64,000 nt of DNA, from positions 13,581 through 77,580 of the forward strand of contig CAZXIJ010000021.1 of the NCBI GenBank assembly GCA_964640725.1, in the 5' to 3' direction. A program made the position numbers and the translations under genes. Below, piece after piece: positions 1 through 9,700 of this stretch (its first letter is position 1; each line of letters begins with the position of its first letter). The notes under the pieces were generated by a model, which searched no databases, had not been told where the DNA came from, and saw only the letters and a program-made list of their open reading frames with translations. The stretch comes from CALHVX01 sp964640725 (GTDB taxonomy: Bacteria; Pseudomonadota; Gammaproteobacteria; Pseudomonadales; Azotimanducaceae).

Positions 1-270
1 ATTTCCGTAAGCCCGGAGGCCAGCATCTCCCTGCAGAAGCATCATCACCGAGCCGAGCACTGGATCGTGGTGCGCGGCACGGCTGAGGTGACCCGGGACG
101 ACGAGACCTATCTGGTGACCGAGAATGAGAGCACGTACATTCCGGTCGGCACCGTGCATCGGCTGCGCAACCCCGGCAAGGTGCCGTTGGAGCTGATCGA
201 AGTTCAGGTGGGCAGCTACCTGGGCGAGGATGACATCGTGCGCTTCGAGGACGTCTACGGCCGTACCTGA
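1..270 (+). CDS. Mannose-1-phosphate guanylyltransferase / mannose-6-phosphate isomerase, C-terminal part
   Basis: This is a partial gene cut by the left edge of the window; about 89 codons are visible, ending at TGA 268-270. The visible part is a type II phosphomannose isomerase cupin. It has the metal-binding HHHRAEHW cluster, a GTAEV turn and a later IPVGTVHRL strand carrying another histidine. In bifunctional ManC/AlgA/XanB enzymes this domain follows a GDP-mannose pyrophosphorylase domain, which would lie outside the window. The enzyme would supply GDP-mannose in the cytoplasm, the substrate of the gmd gene at 26025. Stand-alone cupin isomerases share this fold, so the full domain content is inferred. 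Confidence 0.82.
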   Translation: MSVSPEASISLQKHHHRAEHWIVVRGTAEVTRDDETYLVTENESTYIPVGTVHRLRNPGKVPLELIEVQVGSYLGEDDIVRFEDVYGRT

Positions 271-306
271 CCCGCTCTGGGATCGGGCCCGTGCTAACCT
301 CGGCTC

Positions 307-2049
307 ATGGCGCTGATCCCGCAAAGCTTTATCAACGATCTGCTGGATCGCATCGACATCGTCGAGGTGATCGATGCCCGGGTGAAGCTCAAAAAAGCCG
401 GGCGCGACTACCAGGCCCGCTGCCCGTTCCACAACGAAAAGACGCCTTCCTTTACCGTTTCGCCCCACAAGCAGTTCTACCACTGCTTCGGTTGCGGCGA
501 GAGCGGCACCGCCCTGACCTTCCTGCTGGAACACGACCGCATGGAGTTCGTCGAGGCGGTCGAGACCCTGGCCGGCATGGCCGGCGTCGAAGTGCCCCGG
601 GAGTCCGGGCAGCGCGCTGACCCGCGCGAGCGATCCCTGTACGACCTGCTGAAAGACGCCGCGCAGCTGTATCAGGGCAAGCTCAAGGACAGCCCGGCGG
701 CGATCGAGTATCTCAAAGGGCGCGGGCTGACCGGCATTGTGGCCCGGGACTTCGGTATCGGGTTCGCCCCCGATGCCTGGGACACCACGCTGACCGCTTT
801 TCGCGGCCGCAGCGAAGCGCTGCTCGCGGCCGGGCTCATCACCAAGAACGACCGGGGCCGGACCTACGACCGGTTCCGGCACCGAATCATGTTTCCCATT
901 CGCGATACCCGCGGCCGGACCATTGCCTTTGGCGGACGGGTCCTGGGCAAGGACGACGGCCCCAAGTACCTGAACTCCCCCGAGACCCCGGTGTTTCAGA
1001 AGGGCCGGGAGCTGTACGGGCTGTTCGAGGCCCGCAAGGCGCTGCGCAAGCTGACCCGCTTCGTGGTGGTCGAAGGCTACATGGACGTTGTCGCGCTGGC
1101 GCAACATGGCATTCGGTACGCCGTGGCCACCTTGGGCACGGCAACCAACGAAACCCATTTTCAGAAGCTGTTCCGCTACGCCCCAGAGGTGATCTGCTGC
1201 TTTGACGGCGACCGGGCCGGGCGCCAGGCCGCGCGCCGGGCCCTGGAATCGGCGCTGCCGACCCTGGAGGACGGCCGGCAGCTCAAGTTCGTGTTTATGC
1301 CCGACGGCGAGGACCCCGACAGCATTGTCCGCGGCCAGGGACAGGCGGCATTCGAGCAGCGCCTGGACGGGGCCGTGACGGCAACGGAGTATCTGTTCAG
1401 CCAGCTCAGCGCCGGATTGGATCTTCAATCCCTCGAGGGGCGGGCCAGGCTCGCGAGCCTGGCGGAACCGCTCATCGCTCGGGTGCCCGACGGCGTGCTG
1501 AAATCGCTGTTACGGCAGTCTCTGGCAGAGCGTACGGGGCTGGATCCGGCCTCGCGGCCGAGCGTCGGTGGGGCGGCTCGGCGAGATGAAGCCCCGGAAT
1601 GGGCGGCGCCGGCCCCCAAGCCGGCCTCTGGCCGACGGGGCCGGACCCAGCTGGGCCAGCGCTTGCTGACGCTGATTTTGCACCAACCTGATCTTATTGT
1701 AAATTTAAATGACAATATAAAGCTCAAAATCGAGCATTCTGCCGGTGAGGACCTCTTTGCGCAGATCGTTAGATATATAGACCAGAATCCGAACGCGGGT
1801 ATTGGGGAGATTCTGGGGGCATGGGCTGGGGAACCAGACCATCAACTGCTGGACAGCGCGCGCAAACAGCCGCTGGAACTGGCCGCAGAGGCGATCGCCG
1901 CGGAGTTCCAGGATGGCGTGAACCGCCTGATACAACTTGCAGAAGACGAAGAGCGGCGAACTATGCTGAAAGAGATGCAGCACGCGCCGACGAAGGAAAC
2001 TTTTCTGCGATTTATGTCACGGAAGCAAGGCGGCAGCGACAGTCAGTGA
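307..2049 (+). CDS. dnaG: DNA primase
   Basis: DnaG synthesises RNA primers at the replication fork. The 580-residue protein has the complete order of domains. The N-terminal CHC2 zinc ribbon has C39, H42, C60 and C63 around CPFHNEKTPSF. The catalytic core and TOPRIM fold show VVVEGYMD near residue 255 and CFDGDRAG near 300. A C-terminal helicase-binding region follows a variable linker. Start ATG 307 gives the usual MALIPQSFINDLL N terminus. The gene lies 210 bp upstream of rpoD, as in the macromolecular-synthesis operon, but rpsU is not upstream here. The linker around 1676-1775 is markedly AT-rich compared with the rest of the gene. Confidence 0.97.
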   Translation: MALIPQSFINDLLDRIDIVEVIDARVKLKKAGRDYQARCPFHNEKTPSFTVSPHKQFYHCFGCGESGTALTFLLEHDRMEFVEAVETLAGMAGVEVPRESGQRADPRERSLYDLLKDAAQLYQGKLKDSPAAIEYLKGRGLTGIVARDFGIGFAPDAWDTTLTAFRGRSEALLAAGLITKNDRGRTYDRFRHRIMFPIRDTRGRTIAFGGRVLGKDDGPKYLNSPETPVFQKGRELYGLFEARKALRKLTRFVVVEGYMDVVALAQHGIRYAVATLGTATNETHFQKLFRYAPEVICCFDGDRAGRQAARRALESALPTLEDGRQLKFVFMPDGEDPDSIVRGQGQAAFEQRLDGAVTATEYLFSQLSAGLDLQSLEGRARLASLAEPLIARVPDGVLKSLLRQSLAERTGLDPASRPSVGGAARRDEAPEWAAPAPKPASGRRGRTQLGQRLLTLILHQPDLIVNLNDNIKLKIEHSAGEDLFAQIVRYIDQNPNAGIGEILGAWAGEPDHQLLDSARKQPLELAAEAIAAEFQDGVNRLIQLAEDEERRTMLKEMQHAPTKETFLRFMSRKQGGSDSQ

Positions 2050-2259
2050 CCACTACGCTCTAACGAGCGCCTATCGCGATTGCTGGGGCACTTTGGTGTT
2101 TCAGCATTTGGCGACGGCGCCGTTACACGGAGTTGAAGTGGTGATCGGCAGGCCCCATCTCAACGCATGGGCGTTGAGCATTTTCGTCCCTTGCCCATGG
2201 CCGGTTGAACGGGCGCGATTGGCGCGTCGCGGAATCAGCCGACAGCATACTGAGGTGTC

Positions 2260-4077
<1,818 letters not shown>

Positions 4078-4089
<12 letters not shown>

Positions 4090-4160
4090 GTTCCTGCCCA
4101 AGGCAGGTGGGCGTAACTAAGTTACGCCCCGAGGCGGGTGGCAGGAACTAGGTTCCTGCC
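4078..4160. repeat. Three tandem 31-bp palindromic units over the rpoD stop codon
   Basis: Perfect 21-bp palindromes lie at 4078-4098, 4109-4129 and 4140-4160, exactly 31 bp apart. The outer two are identical (arm GGCAGGAAC, centre TAG). The middle one is GGGCGTAAC, centre TAA, with the matching right arm. Substitutions in the left arm are therefore mirrored in the right arm. Spacers are also related (CAAGGCAGGT and CGAGGCGGGT). The first centre TAG is the rpoD stop codon. The units sit directly before the terminator at 4173 and would form a row of RNA hairpins in the rpoD 3' end. Confidence 0.9.
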
Positions 4161-4172
4161 CAGGACCGGATC

Positions 4173-4198
4173 AAAGAGCGCCCAAGGGCGCTCTTTTT
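4173..4198 (+). terminator. Rho-independent terminator of rpoD
   Basis: A perfect 11-bp stem, AAAGAGCGCCC with its complement, surrounds a 2-nt AA loop and runs into a T tract. It lies 84 bp after the rpoD stop and before the tRNA gene, so it should end the dnaG-rpoD transcript. Confidence 0.9.
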
Positions 4199-4290
4199 CG
4201 TTGAGCGGCCTGCTGGCAGGTCGCAGATGGCAACCTTGCCGCTGTGCAGTCCGCCGCAGAGGGCGATTTGGAGTGTAAGATTGCGGCCGC

Positions 4291-4367
4291 GGGCCTATAG
4301 CTCAGTTGGTTAGAGCCGTGGACTCATAATCCATTGGTCCCAGGTTCGAGTCCTGGTGGGCCCACCA
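4291..4367 (+). tRNA. tRNA with CAT anticodon, probably tRNA-Ile2 (lysidine type)
   Basis: The 77-nt gene folds as a complete cloverleaf with encoded CCA. The acceptor stem is GGGCCTA paired with TGGGCCC, the D arm is AGCTCAGTTGGTTAGAGC, the anticodon loop is CTCATAA with CAT, and the T arm contains GGTTCGAGTCC. CAT can specify Met, initiator fMet or, after lysidine modification by TilS, Ile (AUA). The acceptor stem carries C4-G69 and C5-G68, pairs known as TilS recognition features of E. coli tRNA-Ile2 and absent from elongator tRNA-Met. A fully paired G1-C72 argues against initiator tRNA. Ile2 is therefore favoured, with elongator Met as the alternative. Confidence 0.93.
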
Positions 4368-4434
4368 ATTCGCGCATCGAGATGGCGAACTGCGGCGGCA
4401 TTCTGAGGAAGGCTGTTCGGCAAATCGCAGGCAC

Positions 4435-4458
4435 AAAAAAGGGAGGCTTACGCCTCCC
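4435..4458 (-). terminator. Rho-independent terminator of the PEP-CTERM gene
   Basis: On the minus strand a GGGAGGC stem with its complement around a 4-nt loop is followed by six T residues (A run at 4435-4440 on the plus strand). It lies about 48 bp beyond the stop codon of the PEP-CTERM gene. Confidence 0.85.
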
Positions 4459-4505
4459 TTCAGGGTGTCCAGCCCGGGCCTGGCCCGAGCTTGCGATGTG
4501 CCGTA

Positions 4506-5243
4506 TCAGGCAGCGTTCGGAACGAAGGCTCGGCCTTCGGCGGCGGCGCCCTTGCGGCGACGTAGCACTGCGAAGCCGGCGATCCCGAGACTCAGCAGAG
4601 CCATAGTGCCCGGCTCCGGTACGTCAGCCACGGCGAGAGCAGCGACGGCGCTGACGCTGGCGTCGAAGTTGGCCGCACTCAGCTCGGTGAAGTCGTCGTT
4701 ACCCATGCTGAAGCGGACACTGGTTTCGCCTGCGCAGCAGTCTTCGAACCCAATCCAGGACAGTGCGTACTCGCCAGCATCCAGGCTCAGAGCGGTTGTG
4801 AAGACGTCTTCGTTGTTCCAGTCGCGGAACCACCAGACGTTGTCGCTGCGCAGTTCGAGGAGAGAGTCTACGCCGGTGCTCAGGTCAGTCAGGATGACGC
4901 CGCCGCCTCGGCCCCAGTCGGCGCCGGTTTGGAAGGTGATATCCATTGCAGTATCGAGCGTGAACTGCGCGGTGAGCTTAAGGGAGTAGTCACGGCGACC
5001 GTTGGTGCCACAGTTCTGAATGGGGCCGGTGTTGGTGAGTGCTTCGATGCTGTCAGTACAACGCACGCTGCCAGCTGCGTGGGCATCGATGAGGTCTTGA
5101 GCGCTCTCGGTACCATCCACCTGGTAGTCGGTGTTGGTCACAGTCAGATCGAATGTGATCGGACCGGCTGATGCAGCAGCGCTCATGCAGAGCATTGCGG
5201 CGCCGCTAAGCAGTTGATTCTTGATTTTCTTGAAATCGATCAT
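4506..5243 (-). CDS. PEP-CTERM sorting domain-containing secreted protein
   Basis: The 245-residue protein has an N-terminal signal peptide (basic start, hydrophobic stretch to about residue 25, AAASAG cleavage region). A beta-rich middle part follows, with several cysteines and no recognised enzymatic motif. The C-terminal sorting signal has VPEPGT near residue 208, a hydrophobic helix and the RRRK cluster. PEP-CTERM proteins are cut by a membrane exosortase and are usually linked to exopolysaccharide export. No exosortase is visible in this window. After RRRK there is a tail of about 14 residues, longer than typical. The gene is monocistronic, with its own promoter and terminator, and faces away from the glycan locus. 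Its specific function is unknown. Confidence 0.85.
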   Translation of the reverse strand: MIDFKKIKNQLLSGAAMLCMSAAASAGPITFDLTVTNTDYQVDGTESAQDLIDAHAAGSVRCTDSIEALTNTGPIQNCGTNGRRDYSLKLTAQFTLDTAMDITFQTGADWGRGGGVILTDLSTGVDSLLELRSDNVWWFRDWNNEDVFTTALSLDAGEYALSWIGFEDCCAGETSVRFSMGNDDFTELSAANFDASVSAVAALAVADVPEPGTMALLSLGIAGFAVLRRRKGAAAEGRAFVPNAA

Positions 5244-5367
5244 TTGGGGGGGCTCCAGTTACGACTGATCGGATGCGGGCAAGTATACGTAGCCGGTCAC
5301 ATTCTGCTGTTCTTTTTATGTAGCGAATTTTTTAGGGCGACCGATTCTTTCTCGACGTTATCTTAAT

Positions 5368-5397
5368 ATAGTAAGCTTTACTGCTCAATAATGTCAA
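5368..5397 (-). promoter_or_regulatory. Probable sigma-70 promoter for the PEP-CTERM gene
   Basis: Reading the minus strand, a consensus -35 TTGACA (5392-5397) is followed after 18 bp by TACTAT (5368-5373). It sits in an AT-rich island (about 5300-5415) that stands out from the GC-rich surroundings. The predicted transcript start is about 117 nt before ATG 5243. Confidence 0.5.
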
Positions 5398-5728
5398 TAA
5401 TGATCTCTTTATCTAGCTGAAGCGGGTCTGGCGACGGTTTTGGTTGAATTCTTCGTGTCCGGGCTGAGACTCTGCACAGGGCGACACGACAGCTGGTTCA
5501 TTGGGAGATCGGGCTGGCAAGATCCCCGCTGGCGAGTCCCGCTGCGGGCCAGATGGCAGGCGCGTCAATCCCGGGGAAATGATAGATTGCGGTCTCGAGC
5601 CGCCCGGCTCGATTGGTCAAACCAGCGAGCGGATGATTGCCGGTTCTGCGCCAGCCTTGTTGGCCCCACAAATCCTGCTGAATGAGATGTCGAGAGACGA
5701 ACCTTGTGGTCCGCGTGTCGATAACAAA
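5398..5728. other. Intergenic region upstream of the O-antigen-ligase-like gene
   Basis: About 330 bp between the divergent PEP-CTERM promoter and the chosen start of the ligase-like gene. The ligase frame is open back to about 5501, and no better start or family similarity is visible there. I see no RNA gene, repeat or convincing separate coding region. Confidence 0.4.
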
Positions 5729-6928
5729 ATGAACGCGCCCAGTACCCTGCGGGGCAGGTTTGGCGATCGCATACAGGTCAACGCTGTTCTCATCGTAGTC
5801 TGCTTTTGCGGGGTGCTCGCCCTCAGCTCCCAAAGCGCTGCCAGTTTTCCGACTTATATTCTCGCGCTGGCGATGCTGCTGAGCTTCACGCGCTGGAATG
5901 ATGTCCTCCAGCTGGGGCACAGCTGGATGATTCTGGCGGTTCTTGGCTATCTGGTCGCAACCTGTGCCTGGTCAGATGGTGCTTCGTGGTCTGCCACGCT
6001 GTCCATGGCCGGCAAAGGCCTGCTGGTTTTCTCGTTCGTGGTCGCCTTCGCCGAATGCCAGCTTCGCGGCCAGCTGCAACACTGGATGTGTCGGGCGATG
6101 GCGGTAGTGGGCTGCGTCGCGGCTTGCGCGACCATCGCCTACAACGTCGAGCACCCAACCAGCGATGGTCGGATCGATGGCCTCGGCCAATTGAGGAACG
6201 AGATTGTAGCCGCACTGGTGTTCGGGGTTGTCCTGTTGCTGGTGTTTGAGAGCTACCTGCGTAGCCGGGGGGTGCTCTGGCGTGGTCTGGTGGCGCTTGG
6301 CGTCCTGTCAATCACGACCCTTGTCTATCTGTCTGATTCTCGCAACGCCTGGTTTAGCGTCGCCTGCGGGCTGAGTGTTTTCGCCCTGGCGCATGTGATC
6401 AAGGATCGGATGCGTTTTGTCGCCAGTGTGGCTGCGGCGCTGGTGATCCTTGCCTCGCTCGTCCTGGCCCTGATGATTAACGAAGAAACCCGTCAAGTGG
6501 TTCTTCCGCGCGGGTTGAGCTTTCGGCCAGAAATCTGGTCAGCAACCTTTGCCGCGACCCTAGAGGCAGGACCCTGGTTCGGCGCCGGCATCCTGACTGA
6601 CGATGACGTTCTGCTGGGCGAACAGCGTTATCTGCACGCTCATAGCCTCTACCTGTCGCTCTTCTTCCAAGGCGGTCTGCTGGCCCTGGGCCTGTTTGCT
6701 CTGTTGTCTGGCGCGACGGTGCGAGTGCTCCTCCAGCACTATCACGATTCCGATGCGAAGCTGGCCCTGGGGATCCTTGCGATTGCCTTTCCCGCCTATG
6801 TGCTGGACGGAAACGAGCTGCTGGACAAGATTGGCTGGACCTGGTTTCTCTATTGGATGCCGGTCGCCATCGCGCTTGGGCTCAGCTGGCATAGCCCCGC
6901 GAGCCGGCACTTTGCGGTTGATCACTAG
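5729..6928 (+). CDS. O-antigen ligase / polymerase family membrane protein (WaaL/Wzy-like)
   Basis: This polytopic inner-membrane protein of about 399 residues has around ten hydrophobic segments and a large loop before the last ones. The Wzy_C-type signature is present: a TTLVYLSDSRNAWF segment, then, in the loop, an arginine-rich stretch and the histidine motif RYLHAHSLYLSLFFQGG typical of WaaL-like ligases. WaaL joins completed O-antigen to lipid A-core in the periplasm, while Wzy polymerises repeats; these cannot be separated by eye. A Wzm/Wzt-type exporter in the same locus makes a ligase role attractive. ATG 5729 is chosen because a hydrophobic helix follows shortly after; upstream ATG 5687 is an alternative. 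The gene opens the plus-strand glycan locus. Confidence 0.82.
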   Translation: MNAPSTLRGRFGDRIQVNAVLIVVCFCGVLALSSQSAASFPTYILALAMLLSFTRWNDVLQLGHSWMILAVLGYLVATCAWSDGASWSATLSMAGKGLLVFSFVVAFAECQLRGQLQHWMCRAMAVVGCVAACATIAYNVEHPTSDGRIDGLGQLRNEIVAALVFGVVLLLVFESYLRSRGVLWRGLVALGVLSITTLVYLSDSRNAWFSVACGLSVFALAHVIKDRMRFVASVAAALVILASLVLALMINEETRQVVLPRGLSFRPEIWSATFAATLEAGPWFGAGILTDDDVLLGEQRYLHAHSLYLSLFFQGGLLALGLFALLSGATVRVLLQHYHDSDAKLALGILAIAFPAYVLDGNELLDKIGWTWFLYWMPVAIALGLSWHSPASRHFAVDH

Positions 6929-7015
6929 GCCTCGATGCAGGCGTTCGCGTCCTCCGGCTCCGGAGCCTGAGCTTGCCGAGCCCGGTAGCATTGAGATGGT
7001 CTGTTTCGACATCTG

Positions 7016-7044
7016 ATGATCGGCAAAGCGCATGGCGCTATAAT
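7016..7044 (+). promoter_or_regulatory. Candidate promoter of the first glycan operon
   Basis: A perfect -10 TATAAT lies at 7039-7044. The hexamer 17 bp upstream (ATGATC, 7016-7021) matches the -35 consensus only at TGA. The 227-bp gap before the first glycosyltransferase and the absence of other features support initiation here, which would give a leader of about 105 nt. Confidence 0.5.
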
Positions 7045-7155
7045 GACCGGCGGATGGTTCGGATCAGGCTTTGTTGGGGCCGTTTCATTGGAAGAAGGCA
7101 GCGCAACGAACCTTAGCGGGTCCCTGTTGGGATTGAACCGAGCGGTCCATCGGCT

Positions 7156-8100
7156 GTGCAAGCAGCCTGGGATCTGCGTGTGATTGTCAGCGTCGTCATT
7201 CGCACCCTGAACGAACAGACCTATCTCGCCGAACTGCTCGGTGCTATCGAAGCTCAGGAACTCCCGGCACGGTGGCAACTCGAAGTAGTGGTCGTGGACT
7301 CTGGCTCGACGGACGCGACCCTGAAAATCGCCGAGCGATTTGGAAGCCGGGTGACCCATATTGCCAAGGAAGAGTTCTCCTTTGGTCGCTCCCTGAACCG
7401 TGGCTGTGAGTTTGCTCGCGGCAGCATCCTTGTGTTCATCAGCGGCCATTGCGTCCCGGTGGGGCCGCATTGGCTCGTGGCGCTGGTCAAGCCTCTGGAA
7501 GATAACGCATGCAGCTATAGTTACGGACGCCAGATTGGCGGCGGGCCGACGAAGTTCTCAGAGGGTCGGGTGTTCCTGAAGTATTTTCCGCCGACAAGCA
7601 TGTTGCCCCAGGAAGGCTTTTTCGCAAACAACGCAAACGCGGCGATCAGACGATCAGAATGGCAGGCTCTGCTTTTCGATGAGACGCTCACGGGGCTGGA
7701 AGACATGCATCTGGCAAAGCGCCTCGTCGAAAGCGGTGGCGAGGTCGGATACGTTGCGGAAGCTGCGGTCCACCACATACACGACGAAACCTGGGCGCAG
7801 GTTCGCAATCGCTACGAGCGGGAAGGTGCGGCGCTGGTTGAGATCATGCCTGAGGCTGGGCTCAGCTTTTTGGACTTTCTCGAGTGCACTGCACGCAGCA
7901 TCGCCAAAGATAGCTACGCAGCGTTGCGTGAGGGAGCGCTGCTTCGGGAGCTGCCCGGAATCGTGATGTTCAGAACGGTACAGTATTGGGGGTCATATCG
8001 CGGCACCAGCTACGCTCGAATGGTGGCGTCGATGCGACGCAAAGCTTACTTTCACCCCGATCGACAGTTCGAGAAAAAGGCAGGACACTCCGGCTCATGA
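7156..8100 (+). CDS. Family 2 glycosyltransferase
   Basis: The 314-residue protein has a GT-A fold start (SVVIRTLNE, then VVVDSGSTDAT) and FSFGRSLNRGCEFARG, as in rhamnosyltransferase-like GT2 enzymes. Where those usually have a QDA-type metal-binding triplet, this protein has FISGHCVPV, so the canonical acidic DXD is not obvious. An acceptor-side motif LTGLEDMHLAKRL follows. It probably transfers a sugar onto a lipid-linked glycan at the cytoplasmic face. GTG 7156 is used; GTG 7180, directly before the conserved strand, is equally possible. Its stop overlaps the ATG of the next gene, so the two are translationally coupled. Confidence 0.85.
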   Translation: MQAAWDLRVIVSVVIRTLNEQTYLAELLGAIEAQELPARWQLEVVVVDSGSTDATLKIAERFGSRVTHIAKEEFSFGRSLNRGCEFARGSILVFISGHCVPVGPHWLVALVKPLEDNACSYSYGRQIGGGPTKFSEGRVFLKYFPPTSMLPQEGFFANNANAAIRRSEWQALLFDETLTGLEDMHLAKRLVESGGEVGYVAEAAVHHIHDETWAQVRNRYEREGAALVEIMPEAGLSFLDFLECTARSIAKDSYAALREGALLRELPGIVMFRTVQYWGSYRGTSYARMVASMRRKAYFHPDRQFEKKAGHSGS

Positions 8101-8774
8101 AACTGACAGCCCTGGTTCCCATGAAGGCGAACAGTTCTCGTGTGCCCGGCAAGAATTTTCGATCGATCGCTGGCAAGCCCCTGTTTCACTGGGTCGTTGA
8201 GGCCTTGGCCGAATCCGGGGCGGTGAGCAATATCGTCATCAATACCGACGCTCGGGCACTCATCGAGGAGGCCGGCTTGCCGGATGTGAGCATCCCGATT
8301 CTGCTTCGCGATCGGCCGGAGGCTCTTTGCGGCGACGATGTCAGCATGAATCTGGTGATCGGCAACGATCTCGAGAACCTCCAGGCCAGCCACTATCTGA
8401 TGACGCACACAACGAACCCGCTGATCAGTGCCGATACCTTCGCGCGAGCAGGTGTCGCGTACAAAACCGGTCTGGCGGGCGGCAGTGATTCGCTGTTCTC
8501 CGTTAATCGTTTTCAAACGCGCTTCTATCGGTCTGATGGCTCGGCGATCAATCACGATCCGGCAAATCTCATTCCCACCCAGGATCTTGAGCCCTGGTAC
8601 GAGGAAAACTCCTGCCTCTATCTGTTCAGTCGGGAGTCCTTTGAGCTGAGCGGCGCACGCATTGGTGCCCGGCCGGCGCTGTTTGAAACCCCGCCGCTTG
8701 AATCCAGCGATATCGATGAGATTCACGACTGGCAACTTGCAGAAATTTTGCTGCAGCATCGAGCGTCCCTATGA
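8097..8774 (+). CDS. Acylneuraminate cytidylyltransferase-like protein (CMP-sugar synthetase family)
   Basis: The 225-residue protein resembles NeuA/KdsB-type cytidylyltransferases, which activate nonulosonic or related acidic sugars with CTP. The nucleotide-binding N terminus reads LVPMKANSSRVPGKNFR, a variant of the usual PARGGSKR-x-P-x-KN loop. It is followed by GKPLFHWVVEAL and a later HTTNPLISADTF segment matching the family motif L-x-PT-x-P-x-R/S. ATG 8097 overlaps the preceding stop (ATGA). No NeuB- or NeuC-type sugar synthase is visible in the window, so the activated sugar cannot be named. It lies in a coupled run with two dehydrogenases that may modify the same sugar or its precursor. 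Confidence 0.82.
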   Translation: MKLTALVPMKANSSRVPGKNFRSIAGKPLFHWVVEALAESGAVSNIVINTDARALIEEAGLPDVSIPILLRDRPEALCGDDVSMNLVIGNDLENLQASHYLMTHTTNPLISADTFARAGVAYKTGLAGGSDSLFSVNRFQTRFYRSDGSAINHDPANLIPTQDLEPWYEENSCLYLFSRESFELSGARIGARPALFETPPLESSDIDEIHDWQLAEILLQHRASL

Positions 8775-9700
8775 AAATCCTGGTGACCTGTCCCCCGATG
8801 CTTGCGCAAATGGAGGCGCTACGGCCTGAGTTCGAGCGGCGCGGCTGGCAATTTACGGCCCCAACGGTGTTGCAAACCCTGTCCGTCGAAGCGCTCTGCG
8901 CGCTGGTCCCGGAGCACGACGGCTGGATCATCGGCGATGATCCAGCGAATGCGCAGGTGGTCGAGGCTGGCGCTGCCGGATCCCTCAAGGCAGCCATCAA
9001 GTGGGGCATCGGAACAGACAACGTCGATTTTGAAGCGTTCGGGAAAGCGAATATTCCGGTAACGAACACGCCAGGCATGTTCGACGACGAAGTTGCCGAT
9101 ATCGCGTTGGGCTATCTGATCGGATTGGCTCGGCAAACCTTTGAGATCCACGAATCCGTGAAACGGGGCGAGTGGCCAAAGCCCGCCGGTACGTCCCTGG
9201 CCGGCAAGACGCTGGCGCTGGTGGGGTATGGCGATATAGGCGCAGCTTTTGCCCGGCGGGCCCTGGCCTGTGGGCTAAAGCTGAATGTGTACGATCCCCG
9301 TTTTCCCCCGGGCACTGATCAGACGTCCGCTGGGCTCAAGTTTTTGGCTTGGCCCCAGCAGCTCGAAGCGTGCGATTTCGTCTGCTTTACCTGTGCGCTC
9401 ACCAAGTCCAGTTTTCATATGCTGAACGCCGAGACGATTCAGGCCTGTAAGGCCGGGGTTCGAGTGATTAATGTGGCTCGGGGCCCTCTCATCGACGAGC
9501 CGGCGCTGGCTGAGGCGCTGCGAACCGGGCACGTCGATTCGGTCGCTCTGGACGTTTTTGAGGATGAGCCGCTGCCCATGACGAGCGCGCTGCGGGACAA
9601 CCCGAGAAACATCTTCGGGTCTCACAACGCGTCCAATACTCATGAAGCGGTCATGCGAACCAGTTTGCGCGCCATGAGCTTGCTCGAGAACGCTTTGTGA
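8771..9700 (+). CDS. D-2-hydroxyacid dehydrogenase family protein (phosphoglycerate dehydrogenase-like)
   Basis: The 309-residue protein has the two-domain D-isomer 2-hydroxyacid dehydrogenase pattern. The catalytic-domain segment IKWGIGTDNVDFEAF comes first. A Rossmann NAD site with GYGDIG lies near residue 153. The substrate-binding arginine is in INVARGPLIDE, the acidic residue in ALDVFEDEP and the histidine in GSHNAS. It overlaps both neighbours by four bases. Placement between a CMP-sugar synthetase-like gene and an SDR suggests oxidation or reduction of an acidic sugar intermediate rather than serine synthesis, but this is inferred from context. Confidence 0.85.
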   Translation: MKILVTCPPMLAQMEALRPEFERRGWQFTAPTVLQTLSVEALCALVPEHDGWIIGDDPANAQVVEAGAAGSLKAAIKWGIGTDNVDFEAFGKANIPVTNTPGMFDDEVADIALGYLIGLARQTFEIHESVKRGEWPKPAGTSLAGKTLALVGYGDIGAAFARRALACGLKLNVYDPRFPPGTDQTSAGLKFLAWPQQLEACDFVCFTCALTKSSFHMLNAETIQACKAGVRVINVARGPLIDEPALAEALRTGHVDSVALDVFEDEPLPMTSALRDNPRNIFGSHNASNTHEAVMRTSLRAMSLLENAL

